Position numbers and translations under genes: made by a program. The notes under the pieces are model-generated. The model was given only the letters and a program-made list of their open reading frames with translations. It did no database searches and was not told where the DNA came from. 64,000 bases of DNA from Micromonospora parastrephiae (GTDB lineage Bacteria; Actinomycetota; Actinomycetes; Mycobacteriales; Micromonosporaceae). This document shows, piece by piece, positions 43,854 to 53,004 of the stretch. Location of the stretch: assembly GCF_016802865.1 (NCBI RefSeq), contig NZ_JAEVHM010000001.1, positions 62,001-126,000 of the forward strand. The letters are read 5' to 3'. Each line of letters opens with the position of its first letter. Positions within the stretch are counted from its first letter, which is position 1.

Positions 43854-44255
43854 GGTGAGCTGATCGTGTTCGAACGCGGGAGGACGAACTTCGCCCAGTT
43901 GCAGCGACGCGTCACCGCTGGGCACGGGCTTCTGCGCCTCACCCGCGAATGCCCCGCCCACTACGTACTCTTCGACCTGCTCGCCGACGCCAGCGGCGAA
44001 CCGTTGCTGAACCTACCCCTCTCGCAGCGGCGGGCCCGACTGCAGCTACTGCTCGCCGACGCACCGCCCCCGCTCACCCTGACACCGCAAACAGCCGACA
44101 TGCGGGAGGTCTGGGACTGGCTCACGACCTGGACCGTCGCCACAGGCATCGAGGGGGTGGTGAGCAAACACTTGTTGAACCGCGCCGAGTTCATCGATCT
44201 ACAGCGTCGGCCATGCCCGCGCAGGCGACGGAGCGAGCCCGGACCGCTGGGATGA
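43854..44255 (+). pseudogene. DNA-ligase-like gene, 3' fragment
   Basis: Continues the ligase frame after the element: GELIVFERGRTNFAQLQRRV, AHYVLFDLLADASGEPLLN and VATGIEGVVSKHL, where FDLL and EGVVSK are motifs of the ATP-dependent ligase nucleotidyltransferase domain (motifs IIIa and IV). After VVSKHL the family sequence is lost, and about 20 Arg-rich residues run to a stop, so the OB-fold domain is gone. Confidence 0.65.
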
Positions 44256-44630
44256 CAGCACGTGCACCGGCTGCACCATGCCGTCCCCACCCAGCCGCCC
44301 GCACCTCACCGCGCTACCCGCAGCGCACGCACGCCCTCGCGGTGGGCTGGCTCGCCCGCTGCGGCGCCCGCTGGCACCGCCGACCTGGTCTGCGTACCGC
44401 TCGACCTGGACGCCCCAGAGTTGCGCTTCGCCCGTACACCACGTCCACCCCTGGAGCGTCACCGCCGGCGACGGCGCCGCTTACCGACAACGGCGCGTCG
44501 ATGATTCGCGCGGCCACGACCGAGCCGGGAGGTGACAGTGATGCCGGACCCGGTGCCAGCCATCGAGACATGTCATACAGCGACGGTACGGTCACTATTG
44601 GCAGTTTGTTGTGGTGGAGGGAGCTTGCTC
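44256..44630. other. Non-coding or decayed stretch, 375 bp
   Basis: No intact gene. The plus-strand fragment at 44340-44460 (ADLVCVPLDLDAPELRFAR) resembles a protein C-terminus but has no start and no family. Confidence 0.3.
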
Positions 44631-46268
44631 GTGGTCAAGCGCAGCAGCCGATCTCGGCGCAGGGAACCGATTCGCCGGCCGATTCCAGCAACACGACTGT
44701 CCGCCTCGGCGGACAGGGTCACCGACCTGACCGGGCAGCGCCTGGTCGACGGCTGGCCGGTGACCGAGCAGGTGCGAGTGCGGCTGGCCCGCGGCGCGGA
44801 TATGGCCGCAGTGCGTCGGCTCACCGCGCTGGCCGGTGTCCGTCTCGAGGACGAGGTCGCCGACGACGTGGACGCGGGTGTCGGCGGGGCCGCGTTGCGG
44901 GCCGGCTTGGACGGTGGTCCGGACACGTACATGCGATACATGGCCGAGAAGTTCACCGGCCCGCAGGCCATGGATCCGAGGAGGCTGCTGCCGCCGGCGA
45001 CGCTGGTGCTGGTGGCCGAGCACGACCAGCGCGGCGTGGTCGGAGCGGTGGTCGCATACCCGCCGGGTGGTGTGCTCAAGCAGCTGGTCGAGCATCAACG
45101 GCGGGCAGGGTTGGGCAGTCAGCAGCTGTTCCAGCTGGTCATGGCCGGAGTGATGTGGATGGTGCGGATCAAGGCGATCGCGGTCGACGAAACGATGCGC
45201 GGCCGCGGGATCGGCAGTGCGTTGCTACACCGCTGCCAGCAGATTTACGCCCACTGCGGCTACATGATCACGTATGGGCAGATGGCCGACAGCCCGGAGC
45301 TGGAGCGGTTCTACCGCAGCCACGGCTTCGACGTGCTGGAGCGTGACAGCGGGTTCGACCCGTGGGTGGTCCTCGGGGTTCACGCCGAGATCCGCCCCGA
45401 CCCGGGTGAACGCACGTTCGTCCGACATCAGAAGGCCAGCGCGAATCGGCGGCCCGGTCGGGTGCCGGCACCACGACACAGCAGCAGGACGCCGTTCGAC
45501 CCGGGCACCCTGGCCCTGCATGACGATCACCTGCCGACACTGCTGACGCAGGGCTCTGGCGAGTTGCTCGCCATCCAGTTCCTGCCCCTGCTCTGGATCA
45601 AGATGGCCGAGGGGCAGCGCGCCAACGCGTGCATCGACGCGTGTACGCAGCTGCGGTACGCCTACCAACAGTTCGGGATCGCCGCCGAAATCCTGCCGGT
45701 CGGTGTGGTGATCCACGACCCGGACGGCGGTCGTACCCGGTACGCCACCGACGAGCCGAGCTGGTACGACGACACCACCCTGGTCGGGCACACCATCCTG
45801 CTACTGCCCGAACACGACAGACTGGTGGATCCGACCATCGAGCAGGTACCAGAGGTTCGGGCACTGCGACAAGGTCCGGTCATCGGGCGGCTTCCTGAGC
45901 CGGACCGGCAGGCGCTGCGTGACGGCGAGACCAGCTTCGCCGTCCAACGCGCTGGCCTGCTCATCGAGTACCAGCCAGTCCGGCCCGAGCATCGGGATAG
46001 GCTGCTGAGCGGGCCGCTGCTGGCCCGTAATGACGTCCTGTACCGGCGCGGCGCCGTCAACCTAGCCACGATGGCCGTACAGGCGTTCCGCGATGCAGGA
46101 GCCGCCGACCGTATCCGGCAGACCACCGCCTTCCCCCGCCTAACGGCGCTGCTCGATGCCATCGGCGACGCTCCGATCCGCGTCGACGAAATCACCAACA
46201 ATGTGCTAATTCACCTGCCCGGCGGACCCGTCCAGCTCGACCAAGTCCCGGTCCCCCGTCCGACGTAA
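44631..46268 (+). CDS. GNAT acetyltransferase fused to a large unknown domain
   Basis: 545 residues from GTG 44631, chosen because GGAGGGAG precedes it by about 9 bases. The N-terminal 240 residues contain a GNAT fold with the CoA-binding loop AVDETMRGRGIGSALLHRCQ (R-G-x-G-x-G/A) and the C-terminal ELERFYRSHGFDVLERDSGF. The C-terminal 300 residues (GSGELLAIQFLPLLWIKMAE, HLPGGPVQLDQVPVP) have no recognised family. Such fusions sometimes modify tRNA, toxins or antibiotics; none is indicated. The gene ends before the lsr2 region and reads in the same direction. Confidence 0.82.
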   Translation: MVKRSSRSRRREPIRRPIPATRLSASADRVTDLTGQRLVDGWPVTEQVRVRLARGADMAAVRRLTALAGVRLEDEVADDVDAGVGGAALRAGLDGGPDTYMRYMAEKFTGPQAMDPRRLLPPATLVLVAEHDQRGVVGAVVAYPPGGVLKQLVEHQRRAGLGSQQLFQLVMAGVMWMVRIKAIAVDETMRGRGIGSALLHRCQQIYAHCGYMITYGQMADSPELERFYRSHGFDVLERDSGFDPWVVLGVHAEIRPDPGERTFVRHQKASANRRPGRVPAPRHSSRTPFDPGTLALHDDHLPTLLTQGSGELLAIQFLPLLWIKMAEGQRANACIDACTQLRYAYQQFGIAAEILPVGVVIHDPDGGRTRYATDEPSWYDDTTLVGHTILLLPEHDRLVDPTIEQVPEVRALRQGPVIGRLPEPDRQALRDGETSFAVQRAGLLIEYQPVRPEHRDRLLSGPLLARNDVLYRRGAVNLATMAVQAFRDAGAADRIRQTTAFPRLTALLDAIGDAPIRVDEITNNVLIHLPGGPVQLDQVPVPRPT

Positions 46269-46301
46269 GGGAATGACGGCAGCCTCACGACTGCGAGTGG
46301 T

Positions 46302-46460
46302 TTAATCGCTATGCTGCTCCACGCATAACGGCACGCCTGGGTAATGGGCGGTCACCGCGACTGCGTCGCGCTGCGCGTCCCAGACGCCGACGCATTCCGC
46401 GTCATCCAGTCGCTTCCGCAAACACTGCCAGTCGAGACCCCACTTCCGTAGCAGCCACAC
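46302..46460 (-). CDS. Possible small protein, 52 residues
   Basis: In the gap before lsr2, a GTG on the minus strand starts VWLLRKWGLDWQCLRKRLDD and ends VPLCVEQHSD with a stop. An upstream stop limits it to this start. Length is small and the ribosome site is weak, but the amino acid make-up is protein-like. It could be the end of a larger decayed gene. Confidence 0.35.
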   Translation of the reverse strand: MWLLRKWGLDWQCLRKRLDDAECVGVWDAQRDAVAVTAHYPGVPLCVEQHSD

Positions 46461-46511
46461 AGGACGTTACTGTTCAGTACACATGCTGCACAATTTGGGA
46501 AGGATGAGGCG

Positions 46512-46892
46512 GTGGCTAAGCAAATAATTCATCAGCTAGTCGACGACTTGGACGGCGGCAGCGCCGACGAAACCATCAGGTTCGCCCTCGACGGCGTTCA
46601 GTACGAGATCGACCTGTCGGCCGCGAATGCAGCGAAGCTGCGCGACGCCTTCTCGCCGTACATGGCCCACGGCCTTAAGATGGGACGAGGCGGCCTCGCA
46701 CGGTCCGCGCGAACCACCCACAGCGCGGCGGGTGTGGGCAGCTCACGAGGTGCCCGTACGGGCGGAGTCGCGAACCGGGATCAGAACAAGGCGATCAGGG
46801 ACTGGGCCAAGAGGGTCGGCAAGGACATTTCGGATCGAGGCCGGATCCCTCACGAAGTTGTCGCCGAGTACCACGCGACGGCCGGACGCTGA
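46512..46892 (+). CDS. lsr2: Lsr2 nucleoid-associated protein
   Basis: 126 residues starting from GTG with GAAGGA upstream: MAKQIIHQLVDDLDGGSADE, then RFALDGVQYEIDLSAANAAK, the Lsr2 dimerisation domain. It ends NKAIRDWAKRVGKDISDRGR, the C-terminal AT-hook-like DNA-binding domain containing the RGR motif. Lsr2 silences AT-rich foreign DNA. This copy stands at the border of the mobile block at 46-64 kb and may be an element-borne paralogue. Confidence 0.95.
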   Translation: MAKQIIHQLVDDLDGGSADETIRFALDGVQYEIDLSAANAAKLRDAFSPYMAHGLKMGRGGLARSARTTHSAAGVGSSRGARTGGVANRDQNKAIRDWAKRVGKDISDRGRIPHEVVAEYHATAGR

Positions 46893-47040
46893 TCACCTAT
46901 CGAACGCTGCATTGACTTCCCGTTCCGGCTGACGGGGTCGAAGGCACCGGCGCATCCGCACGTGGGGGCGCGGCGGTGCCTAACCTCGCTGCTTGCCCGT
47001 GCTGCACGAGGTTCCACTTGACTTGCGTCCGCATCGGTTT

Positions 47041-47214
47041 CTAGGGCGACATGCCACCCTGCTGTTCGCGCCACCGCCCTGCGGAGTCCGCGCGCAAGAG
47101 ACGATCGACCATCGCCGCGGCCTCGTCCTTCGAGTCGTACGTCCAGCGCAGCATCTGCCCAGTCTCGCTGTCGCCGGTGCGAGCTACCACCTTCCATCGT
47201 GTCTGACGGATCAA
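47041..47214 (-). CDS. Small protein downstream of the group II intron
   Basis: 57 residues from a TTG: LIRQTRWKVVARTGDSETGQ, then MLRWTYDSKDEAAAMVDRLL. Reads as a normal small soluble protein, with coding continuing upstream (TRRDV) to the intron's 3' end. It is probably a second gene in the transcript that the intron interrupts. No family is recognised and the start is uncertain. Confidence 0.45.
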   Translation of the reverse strand: MIRQTRWKVVARTGDSETGQMLRWTYDSKDEAAAMVDRLLRADSAGRWREQQGGMSP

Positions 47215-47307
47215 CCAGACGTCGCGCCGGGTCAGGCGTCCCCAGTGGGGTCGGGCCGAAGCGCGGTGCCGGACTTTCGTCTGGTCCGTTTCTTCGGCCC
47301 GCCCTCC

Positions 47308-47341
47308 GAACCGGACGTGCAACTCTCGCTGCATCCGGCTC
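47308..47341 (-). other. Group II intron domain V
   Basis: A 34-nt hairpin, beginning GAGCCGGATG and ending CGTCCGGTTC, with the conserved bulged stem and a GCGAGAGTTGC top loop. This is the catalytic RNA domain, the strongest proof that the intron is group II. Domain VI (CGGGCCGAAG paired with CTTCGGCCCG) follows at once. Confidence 0.85.
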
Positions 47342-47350
47342 TCCACGGAC

Positions 47351-48799
47351 TCACGTCGGCTGGGTCAGACGACGCGTCGGTGGCGTCCAGGGGTTGGGGA
47401 TCACGCTGCGGCGTCGGTACCGAGAAACGGTGACCGAGGCCGGGTTGAACAGGGTGAGCTGTCCGTCGGTGATCGTCCATCCGCCGGCCATGAAGCGCCG
47501 TCGGAGGTGCTTCCACGTCAGGCCCTTGTGTCGTTTGCGGATCCAGATCGCCGTTCGGCGCCAGGTGAAGGCACCGAGGTAGCTGAAGGTCCTCTTCGAC
47601 ACGCCGTGCTTGAAGTAGTTGCTCCACCCGCGTAGTACGCCGTTGACGCGTTCCAGCAGGGCGGTCAGGTCGGCTTGTGCTGAGCTGTGAGTGAGCGCGC
47701 GGACCTTGTCCTTGATCGCGGTGACCGCTTTCTTGGACGGGTACGTGTACACGCATCGCCTACCCGTGCCTCGTTTCCGGTGCCGCTGGATGCGGAACCC
47801 GAGAAAGTCGAAGCCCTCGTCGATGTTGACCACCATGGTCTTCGGCGGAGACAGGCGCAGGCCCATCCCGGCGAGTACCACGGCCACCTCGTCGCGTAGC
47901 TGTTCGGCGTCACGCCGGTCACCGTGCACGAGGATGACGAAGTCGTCTGCGTAGCGCACGAGCCGCCAGTTCGGCTGGCCGCGCCGGCGGCGTTTCGCTC
48001 GCAGGACTCCCGTCGACATCACCGTCTGCCACGCGTCCTGGGCAAAGTCGTCCAGCACGGACAGAGCAATGTTGGCCAACAGAGGAGACAGGATGCCCCC
48101 TTGCGGAGTGCCGGTGTGCGTTTCCTCGCGGGAGCCGGCTTCCGTGAGGATCCCGGCCTTGAGGAACGCTTTCACCAGGCTCAGAACGCGTTTGTCCCCG
48201 ATACGTCGACGCACCCGCGCCATCAGCGCGGCGTGGTCGATCGAGTCGAAGCACGCCTCGATGTCCGCCTCCAAGATCCATTCGTATGACTTGGATGTCA
48301 GAAGGTGGATGTCGGCGATCGCGTCCTGAGCGCGTCGGCGAGGCCGAAAACCGAACGAGCACGGATGGAAGTCCGCCTCGAAGATCGGCTCCAGCACCAG
48401 CTTCAGCGACGCCTGCACGACCCGGTCCGCGACGGTCGGGATCCCCAACCGGCGCTTCTTGAGACTGCCCGGTTTGGGGATCATTCGCTCCCGCACCGGC
48501 AGCGGCCGGAACTGTCCCGACCGCACCGCCTCCCGGATCATGCCCATGAAGGGTTCCGCACCGACCAGCGCCTGAAGGTGATGGGCGGTCAAGCCGTCCA
48601 CACCAGCGCTGCGCGAGCCGGTGTTGCTCCGCACCCGATCCCACGCCACCATCAAGAAGGCGGGATCGGTGACAAGGTTGAACAGATCATCAAACCGACG
48701 AGAACCATCCTCGCCTGCCCATCGATGCAGTTTGGTCTGAATCTCCAGTACCCGCCGCCACGCCTCGTCGAGACTTGGCCACGGCGCGCCGGTATTCAC
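47351..48799 (-). CDS. ltrA: Group II intron reverse transcriptase/maturase
   Basis: 482 residues from a GTG (MNTGAPWPSLDEAWRRVLEI). Reverse transcriptase blocks are in order: RPLPVRERMIPKPGSLKKRR and LGIPTVADRVVQASLKLVLE, TPQGGILSPLLANIALSVLD, and the catalytic RYADDFVILVHG (YADD). The X/maturase domain follows (RVNGVLRGWSNYFKHG), with a DNA-binding-like C-terminus. No endonuclease HNH module was seen. Intact, with no frameshift. Confidence 0.93.
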   Translation of the reverse strand: MNTGAPWPSLDEAWRRVLEIQTKLHRWAGEDGSRRFDDLFNLVTDPAFLMVAWDRVRSNTGSRSAGVDGLTAHHLQALVGAEPFMGMIREAVRSGQFRPLPVRERMIPKPGSLKKRRLGIPTVADRVVQASLKLVLEPIFEADFHPCSFGFRPRRRAQDAIADIHLLTSKSYEWILEADIEACFDSIDHAALMARVRRRIGDKRVLSLVKAFLKAGILTEAGSREETHTGTPQGGILSPLLANIALSVLDDFAQDAWQTVMSTGVLRAKRRRRGQPNWRLVRYADDFVILVHGDRRDAEQLRDEVAVVLAGMGLRLSPPKTMVVNIDEGFDFLGFRIQRHRKRGTGRRCVYTYPSKKAVTAIKDKVRALTHSSAQADLTALLERVNGVLRGWSNYFKHGVSKRTFSYLGAFTWRRTAIWIRKRHKGLTWKHLRRRFMAGGWTITDGQLTLFNPASVTVSRYRRRSVIPNPWTPPTRRLTQPT

Positions 48800-49406
48800 C
48801 AGCGACCTCCTGGCATGACAATCCTCCCTGCGAGCCCGCTGCCCGCCTTCGCCATGTGGACGGCTTTCCCGCCCTCGGACTACTACGCGGACTCCGCCCC
48901 ATCGGGATGCCCCGGCAGGACAACGCGCCCTCCCATCTCCGCCACGCTGGCCGCGTCACGGCGGGTCCGCACCCGACGGTTCCCACGTTCACTACCGATC
49001 GATCGACGGAGGAGGTGCCCGACTTTGCCCCTGCGGCCCGCTGCGGGTACGCCGTAGACCTTCCCCGCAGCCACCACGGACAGCGACACTGCCGCCGCCG
49101 CGATGCCCACCCGAACAGCATCAGCCCAGGTAGTTCGTCCGCAATCCCGGCCCATATCCGCCAGATTCGAGCCGGTGGTGGAATTAAGAGGCTTTACACG
49201 TCGGTTCCTCACGTGCACCTTTCCGTCTCGCTTGCCGAACCTGGGCCGTCTGGCAGTGCCAACCCATCCCGGCGTTGTCGAGGCCGCTTCCCACCCTCCC
49301 GCGCGTTCCCACGGTCAGGCTGCCTCCAGCTTCACGCCCACTGCTACGACAGCAAGCGGGTGAAGGTCTCCCACCTCCACTCGATCAATAGCGCCTCGTG
49401 GCGCAC

Positions 49407-49688
49407 GACGCCGTTCCACCACCGCCTCACTACCTCCTCCGCCACCACCGGATCGTACATGTGTTCGAGGGCTGGACGTCAGATGAGCCGCGTGTTGATC
49501 CTGGCGGTGCCGCCACCCCCGGCCTACCGTGTCCGCTGGCCGAGTTCGTAGCGGAGCTACGGCACAGCCGCTACGTCCCCTCCGGCGCCACCTCCGACAC
49601 CGGCGTGCCGCAGGCGACATCCTTGAGCGACGACCTCGCACGCCGGCTGCACCACGAGCACTCCAATACCGTTCCGAGTTGTTAGCTG
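49407..49688. other. Exon 1 side region and short unclear frames
   Basis: On the minus strand, just upstream of the intron, HMYDPVVAEEVVRRWWNGV looks like a protein end but has an upstream stop, so the gene is short or decayed. A plus-strand frame (49398-49685, PPPPHYLLRHHRIVHVFEGW) also crosses the region; no decision is possible. Confidence 0.3.
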
Positions 49689-50162
49689 ATGGGTCAGATG
49701 ATGGGTAGCGAGATCGACCTCGTGATGGCGAGGCTGGGGGAGCGTGGCTTCGACGTCAACGTCGAAGCTGAGGATGAGCTGCGCACGTACCGCGTTTCGG
49801 GGAGTTCCTTCCTCCTGCGGGTGGGCATAGGTGTGAAAGGGATCCTGCTCGACTTCGTCGTCGACCGGGACGGGGAGTCGCCCGAGCTTCGACACAGTAT
49901 CGACACCGATCTGTATGACGTGTCCGATCCCCGTCAGCGATGGTTCGCGGACGAGATCGAACGCGACATCACTTCCTTTCTGGACGCCTTGAGGAGCGGG
50001 AGCCTCAAGTTGAGTCGTGGGCGAAACAAGACCACGATTGTCTTTCCGAACGCGGGGAAGTATGTACGGGTAGAGCGTGGGCGCATGTTCACCAGCCGGC
50101 GGGAGTACGAACGTGCCGTGGACGCGGAAGCCGACGACCAGTTCCAGCCGTTCGACGCGTAA
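49689..50162 (+). CDS. Hypothetical protein, 157 residues
   Basis: From ATG 49689 it reads MGQMMGSEIDLVMARLGERG, then FLLRVGIGVKGILLDFVVDR, and later KTTIVFPNAGKYVRVERGRM. It is mixed alpha/beta and acidic, with no membrane helix. No family is recognised. Codon use is normal for the region. It is followed by a 490-bp gene-free stretch. Confidence 0.6.
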   Translation: MGQMMGSEIDLVMARLGERGFDVNVEAEDELRTYRVSGSSFLLRVGIGVKGILLDFVVDRDGESPELRHSIDTDLYDVSDPRQRWFADEIERDITSFLDALRSGSLKLSRGRNKTTIVFPNAGKYVRVERGRMFTSRREYERAVDAEADDQFQPFDA

Positions 50163-50650
50163 CCCTGGCGGGCACCTCGTAACCGTTCACGCAGCAGTAA
50201 CGGCCGCCTCGACCGGCACCGGAGGGTGAGAAGCAGCGACGCTGATCCGCTGGCCGTTTCGGCAGGTATATAGCCGACAGACCTAACGACGCAAGCATCG
50301 GCGGCGACGATTGCGCAGCCATCGCGGCGAGAAGCCCCCACGGATCACGCATCCGGGCAGAAAGCAGCGCTGCTCGCACGGGGGAACGAGCAGCGCCGTC
50401 CAGTTGACGGTACTCCAGTCCCTGCTTCACTGCCGCCCCAGCGGCCCGGAAAGGACAGAAGGCGGCGGCGACAATGCTTGAGATCTCCAGCGAGAGCAGT
50501 ACCGTCTGTCGGCCGGCGTCAACGCAGGCCCAACACGACAAGCAAGCCAGAGTCACGTCGTTGCCGCCAGAACTTGGCATCCTTCCGAAAATCCCGCACC
50601 TCACTAAGAGTGCTTGACAAGTAGCAGCGGGCAACAGCGGGGACCATTGC
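50163..50650. other. Gene-free region upstream of the ParB-like gene
   Basis: About 490 bp with no credible gene on either strand. Minus-strand frames exist but have poor start sites. It ends at the promoter at 50651-50679. Confidence 0.4.
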
Positions 50651-50679
50651 TTGCAGCACTCCCTTTAATACTGTATGAT
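50651..50679 (+). promoter_or_regulatory. Promoter of the ParB-like gene (TATGAT class)
   Basis: -35 TTGCAG, 17-bp spacer, -10 TATGAT preceded by ACTG. It resembles the sites at 55315, 56307, 60706 and 61053 closely around the -10. Confidence 0.7.
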
Positions 50680-50750
50680 TGAAGCACAAGCACCGGAAAG
50701 CAGCCCGGGGCTTGTGGCCAACAAGCTCACCACGAGGGAGACACGTCGAG

Positions 50751-52517
50751 ATGGAAACCAAGACCGAACTGGCGCGGCCAGAAGCGCTCGGCCTGGATCA
50801 GGCGATCGGCATCCTGGACAGCCCTGAGCCGGGGGGAAGCCCCGATACCCAGGGCAGCCCGCAGGCCGAGGACAGCCCGGAGGCGGGCAGTTCCCAGACT
50901 GACGACCCAGAGCGTCCTGTGCGCCCCCACCTGGTGTGGGCGGACCCTCGGGAGCTGCGGATTCCTCCGCACCAGATCCGCAAGGATCTGGGCGACCTGA
51001 CCGAGTTGCGTGACGGCATCGCAGAGAGCGGCGTCCTTCAGGCGCTGCTCGGAGTCCCGGGCGGGGACGGCATCATCTACATCACGCAGGGGCAGCGTCG
51101 CCGGGCCGCCGCCATCGAAGCCATCGAACTGGGCTCCCCGATGGCGTTGGAAGTGCCGGTGCTGGTGCACGACGCGATGGCCGGACTGACCGCCAAGCAG
51201 ATCGCCTCGATGTTGCAGGAGAACCTGCACCGCAAGGCGCTCACGGCCAGCGAAGAGGCTGACGGTTTCAAGCAGCTCACCCTGGAAGGGTGGACCATTG
51301 AGCAGATCGTGAAGCGGACCGGACGCAAGAAGGCTCTCGTCGAGGGATCACTGACGCTCGCTAAGCAGGGAGCACAGATCCAGAGCGCGGTCGACAACGG
51401 CGACCTCACGCTGGAAGACGCCGCAGAGATCGCCGGGTTCGACGGTGACAAGGCCGCGCTCGATCGGATCCTCAAGAAGAGCGGCAGCGCGTGGGCACTG
51501 CGCCACCAGATCGCCAACGAGAAGCGCAGGCGTCGGATCGCAAAAACCGCCAAGACGCTGCGCGCGGAGCTGGACAAGGCCGGCGTCGTTGTCCTCGGCA
51601 AGCCGAAGGGCTTCCCCCACAGCAGCCGCGAGGCAGCCATCAAGGACCTGCGCGGCCCCGAGGGCGAATCGTTGAAGGACACCGAGGTTCGCAACAAGCC
51701 CGGCTTCGCCGCGTTCATCGACACCTCCGGCCACGATGCTGCGGTTGTAGTGATCTGCCTCAACCCCGACGCGCACGGCTTCCAGCGGAGCGGCGTGTAC
51801 AACACGTACGTCTCCCCCGCCGACGCGGCACGAAAGGAGAGCGAGGCCGCAGAGGCCAAAGCCTTCCAGACGGCATTGCAGACCGCAGGTGAACTGCGCC
51901 GCAGGTTCGTGGTCGAGACGTACGGCAACGCCAAGGCCGCCAAGGTGCTGTACGTCCACGCTCTTCGCGCTGCGTTGACGAACCCGGCGCTGATCAACGG
52001 GGCGCGGGACGAGCACGAGCTGCTGACTGGGCTCGTCGGTATCGATCCAGAGAAGATCGACGTCAACGACGCAGGCGAGGCACGACTGATCCGCCTCCTG
52101 GTCGGTCGCTGGATCGCCGCCAACGAGGGCAACCTGAACGACTTCTACGCCGCCCGGTACCGCTTCCGCCGCGATGTGGCACTGAGCTGGCTCAACCGAC
52201 TCGCTGATGCCGGCTACGGCCTGTCGGATGCCGAGAGTGAACTACGCGATCTGCTGACGCCGAAGCCCACCGATCAGGCCGACAGCGACATCGAGGATGA
52301 CGAGGACGAGGACGCCGGGGAAGACGGCGACGAGGAAGACGAAGATGACGACACGCCGCGCCTGCAACTCGTGCCGGATGGCGAGCAGGCGGAAAGCGCG
52401 GCCGAGGACACCCTGACGCCGGTGCCCGCCCGATCCCGGCCCGACGTGACCGTCCAGCACCAGAGGCCCGACGATCAGTCGATCGAGCCGGCGGCTCAGG
52501 ACCGCGCCGCCGCGTGA
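50751..52517 (+). CDS. ParB/RepB-like partition protein
   Basis: 588 residues from the ATG at 50751 (GGGAG upstream). The ParB N-terminal domain has LRIPPHQIRKDLGDLTELRD, YITQGQRRRAAAIEAI (the GERR box reads GQRR) and SMLQENLHRKALTASEEADG (box ENLHR). An HTH follows (WTIEQIVKRTGRKKALVEGS). The C-terminal 200 residues are a long acidic tail (runs of Asp/Glu at about 515-545) of unknown use. No ParA or ParS-like gene is seen close by, so it may act as a regulator or loader on the mobile block. Confidence 0.85.
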   Translation: METKTELARPEALGLDQAIGILDSPEPGGSPDTQGSPQAEDSPEAGSSQTDDPERPVRPHLVWADPRELRIPPHQIRKDLGDLTELRDGIAESGVLQALLGVPGGDGIIYITQGQRRRAAAIEAIELGSPMALEVPVLVHDAMAGLTAKQIASMLQENLHRKALTASEEADGFKQLTLEGWTIEQIVKRTGRKKALVEGSLTLAKQGAQIQSAVDNGDLTLEDAAEIAGFDGDKAALDRILKKSGSAWALRHQIANEKRRRRIAKTAKTLRAELDKAGVVVLGKPKGFPHSSREAAIKDLRGPEGESLKDTEVRNKPGFAAFIDTSGHDAAVVVICLNPDAHGFQRSGVYNTYVSPADAARKESEAAEAKAFQTALQTAGELRRRFVVETYGNAKAAKVLYVHALRAALTNPALINGARDEHELLTGLVGIDPEKIDVNDAGEARLIRLLVGRWIAANEGNLNDFYAARYRFRRDVALSWLNRLADAGYGLSDAESELRDLLTPKPTDQADSDIEDDEDEDAGEDGDEEDEDDDTPRLQLVPDGEQAESAAEDTLTPVPARSRPDVTVQHQRPDDQSIEPAAQDRAAA

Positions 52518-52521
52518 CGAA

Positions 52522-52556
52522 GGTGAGGGTGCCCGGCTCGTCCGGGCACCCTCACC
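52522..52556 (+). terminator. Terminator of the ParB-like gene
   Basis: GGTGAGGGTGCCCGG and CCGGGCACCCTCACC pair perfectly over 15 bp around a 5-base loop, starting 5 bp after the stop. No U-run, typical for high-GC genomes. Confidence 0.75.
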
Positions 52557-52632
52557 GGCTCGCCCTCACGCTTCACCACGCCCGACCCGTCGCCATCGCG
52601 GCGGACCGTCACCTCACGCGAGGAACACCATC

Positions 52633-53004
52633 GTGGCCTCCAACACTCGTTCAACGCACCCGCAATCCGACGCCAACGAAGCAGTGACCGAAGCCATCGC
52701 TGACGCCCGCCTCCGACTGAAGCGATCGTCGGGCCGATGCGCCCACGACTTGCGCGAACTCGCCGCTCATCTCATCAGCGCGCACCTTCCCAGCGCGCGC
52801 ACCGCCCTGCTGTCGAAGGGGCATAAGCCGATCACCTTCGACACCGTCATCGCTCTCGTCGCTGGTTCGGCAGGTGGAGGGGACAGGAGCCTGGGGAGCG
52901 AATTCAGACACGCAGCTGTCCCCGGCAGGCGTCGGATAGCGTCAACCGGATCCACCCTCGCGCCTCGGGTCTACGAACCATCACCGCTGGCAAGTCGGCG
53001 CTGA
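52633..53004 (+). CDS. Hypothetical protein, 123 residues
   Basis: GTG start with GAGGAA near. The first part, NEAVTEAIADARLRLKRSSG and LRELAAHLISAHLPSARTAL, is a regular helix with protein-like composition. The last third (from AGGGDRSLG on) is low in structure. It is uncertain whether the whole frame or only the first 80 residues are real. It follows the ParB terminator with its own start. Confidence 0.4.
   Translation: MASNTRSTHPQSDANEAVTEAIADARLRLKRSSGRCAHDLRELAAHLISAHLPSARTALLSKGHKPITFDTVIALVAGSAGGGDRSLGSEFRHAAVPGRRRIASTGSTLAPRVYEPSPLASRR

Larger units (their letters stand above)
47250..49406 (-). mobile_element. Group II intron with RT/maturase
   Basis: On the minus strand the intron starts GTGCGCC ... 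GGCGC (49406), a GUGYG-type 5' end with the domain I stem and GTGGGAGACCTTCAC-type loops downstream. It ends ...CTTCGGCCCGAC (47250). Domain V (47308-47341) and a domain VI stem (47252-47301) are both complete, and the maturase gene lies in domain IV. Size is about 2,157 nt. Spliced exons would join AACGGCGTC to CCCACTGGGG and extend the upstream frame ...VVRRWWNGV to PTGDA and a stop. Confidence 0.82.

Noticed and set aside
49200..49218. GTGCACGTGAGG as 5' end of the group II intron
   Set aside because: The GTGCGCC...GGCGC start at 49406 fits group II introns better and includes the expected domain I stem.
50089..50634. Minus-strand frame of 181 residues in the gap before the ParB-like gene
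   Set aside because: Overlaps the end of the 49689 gene and has no ribosome site or family.
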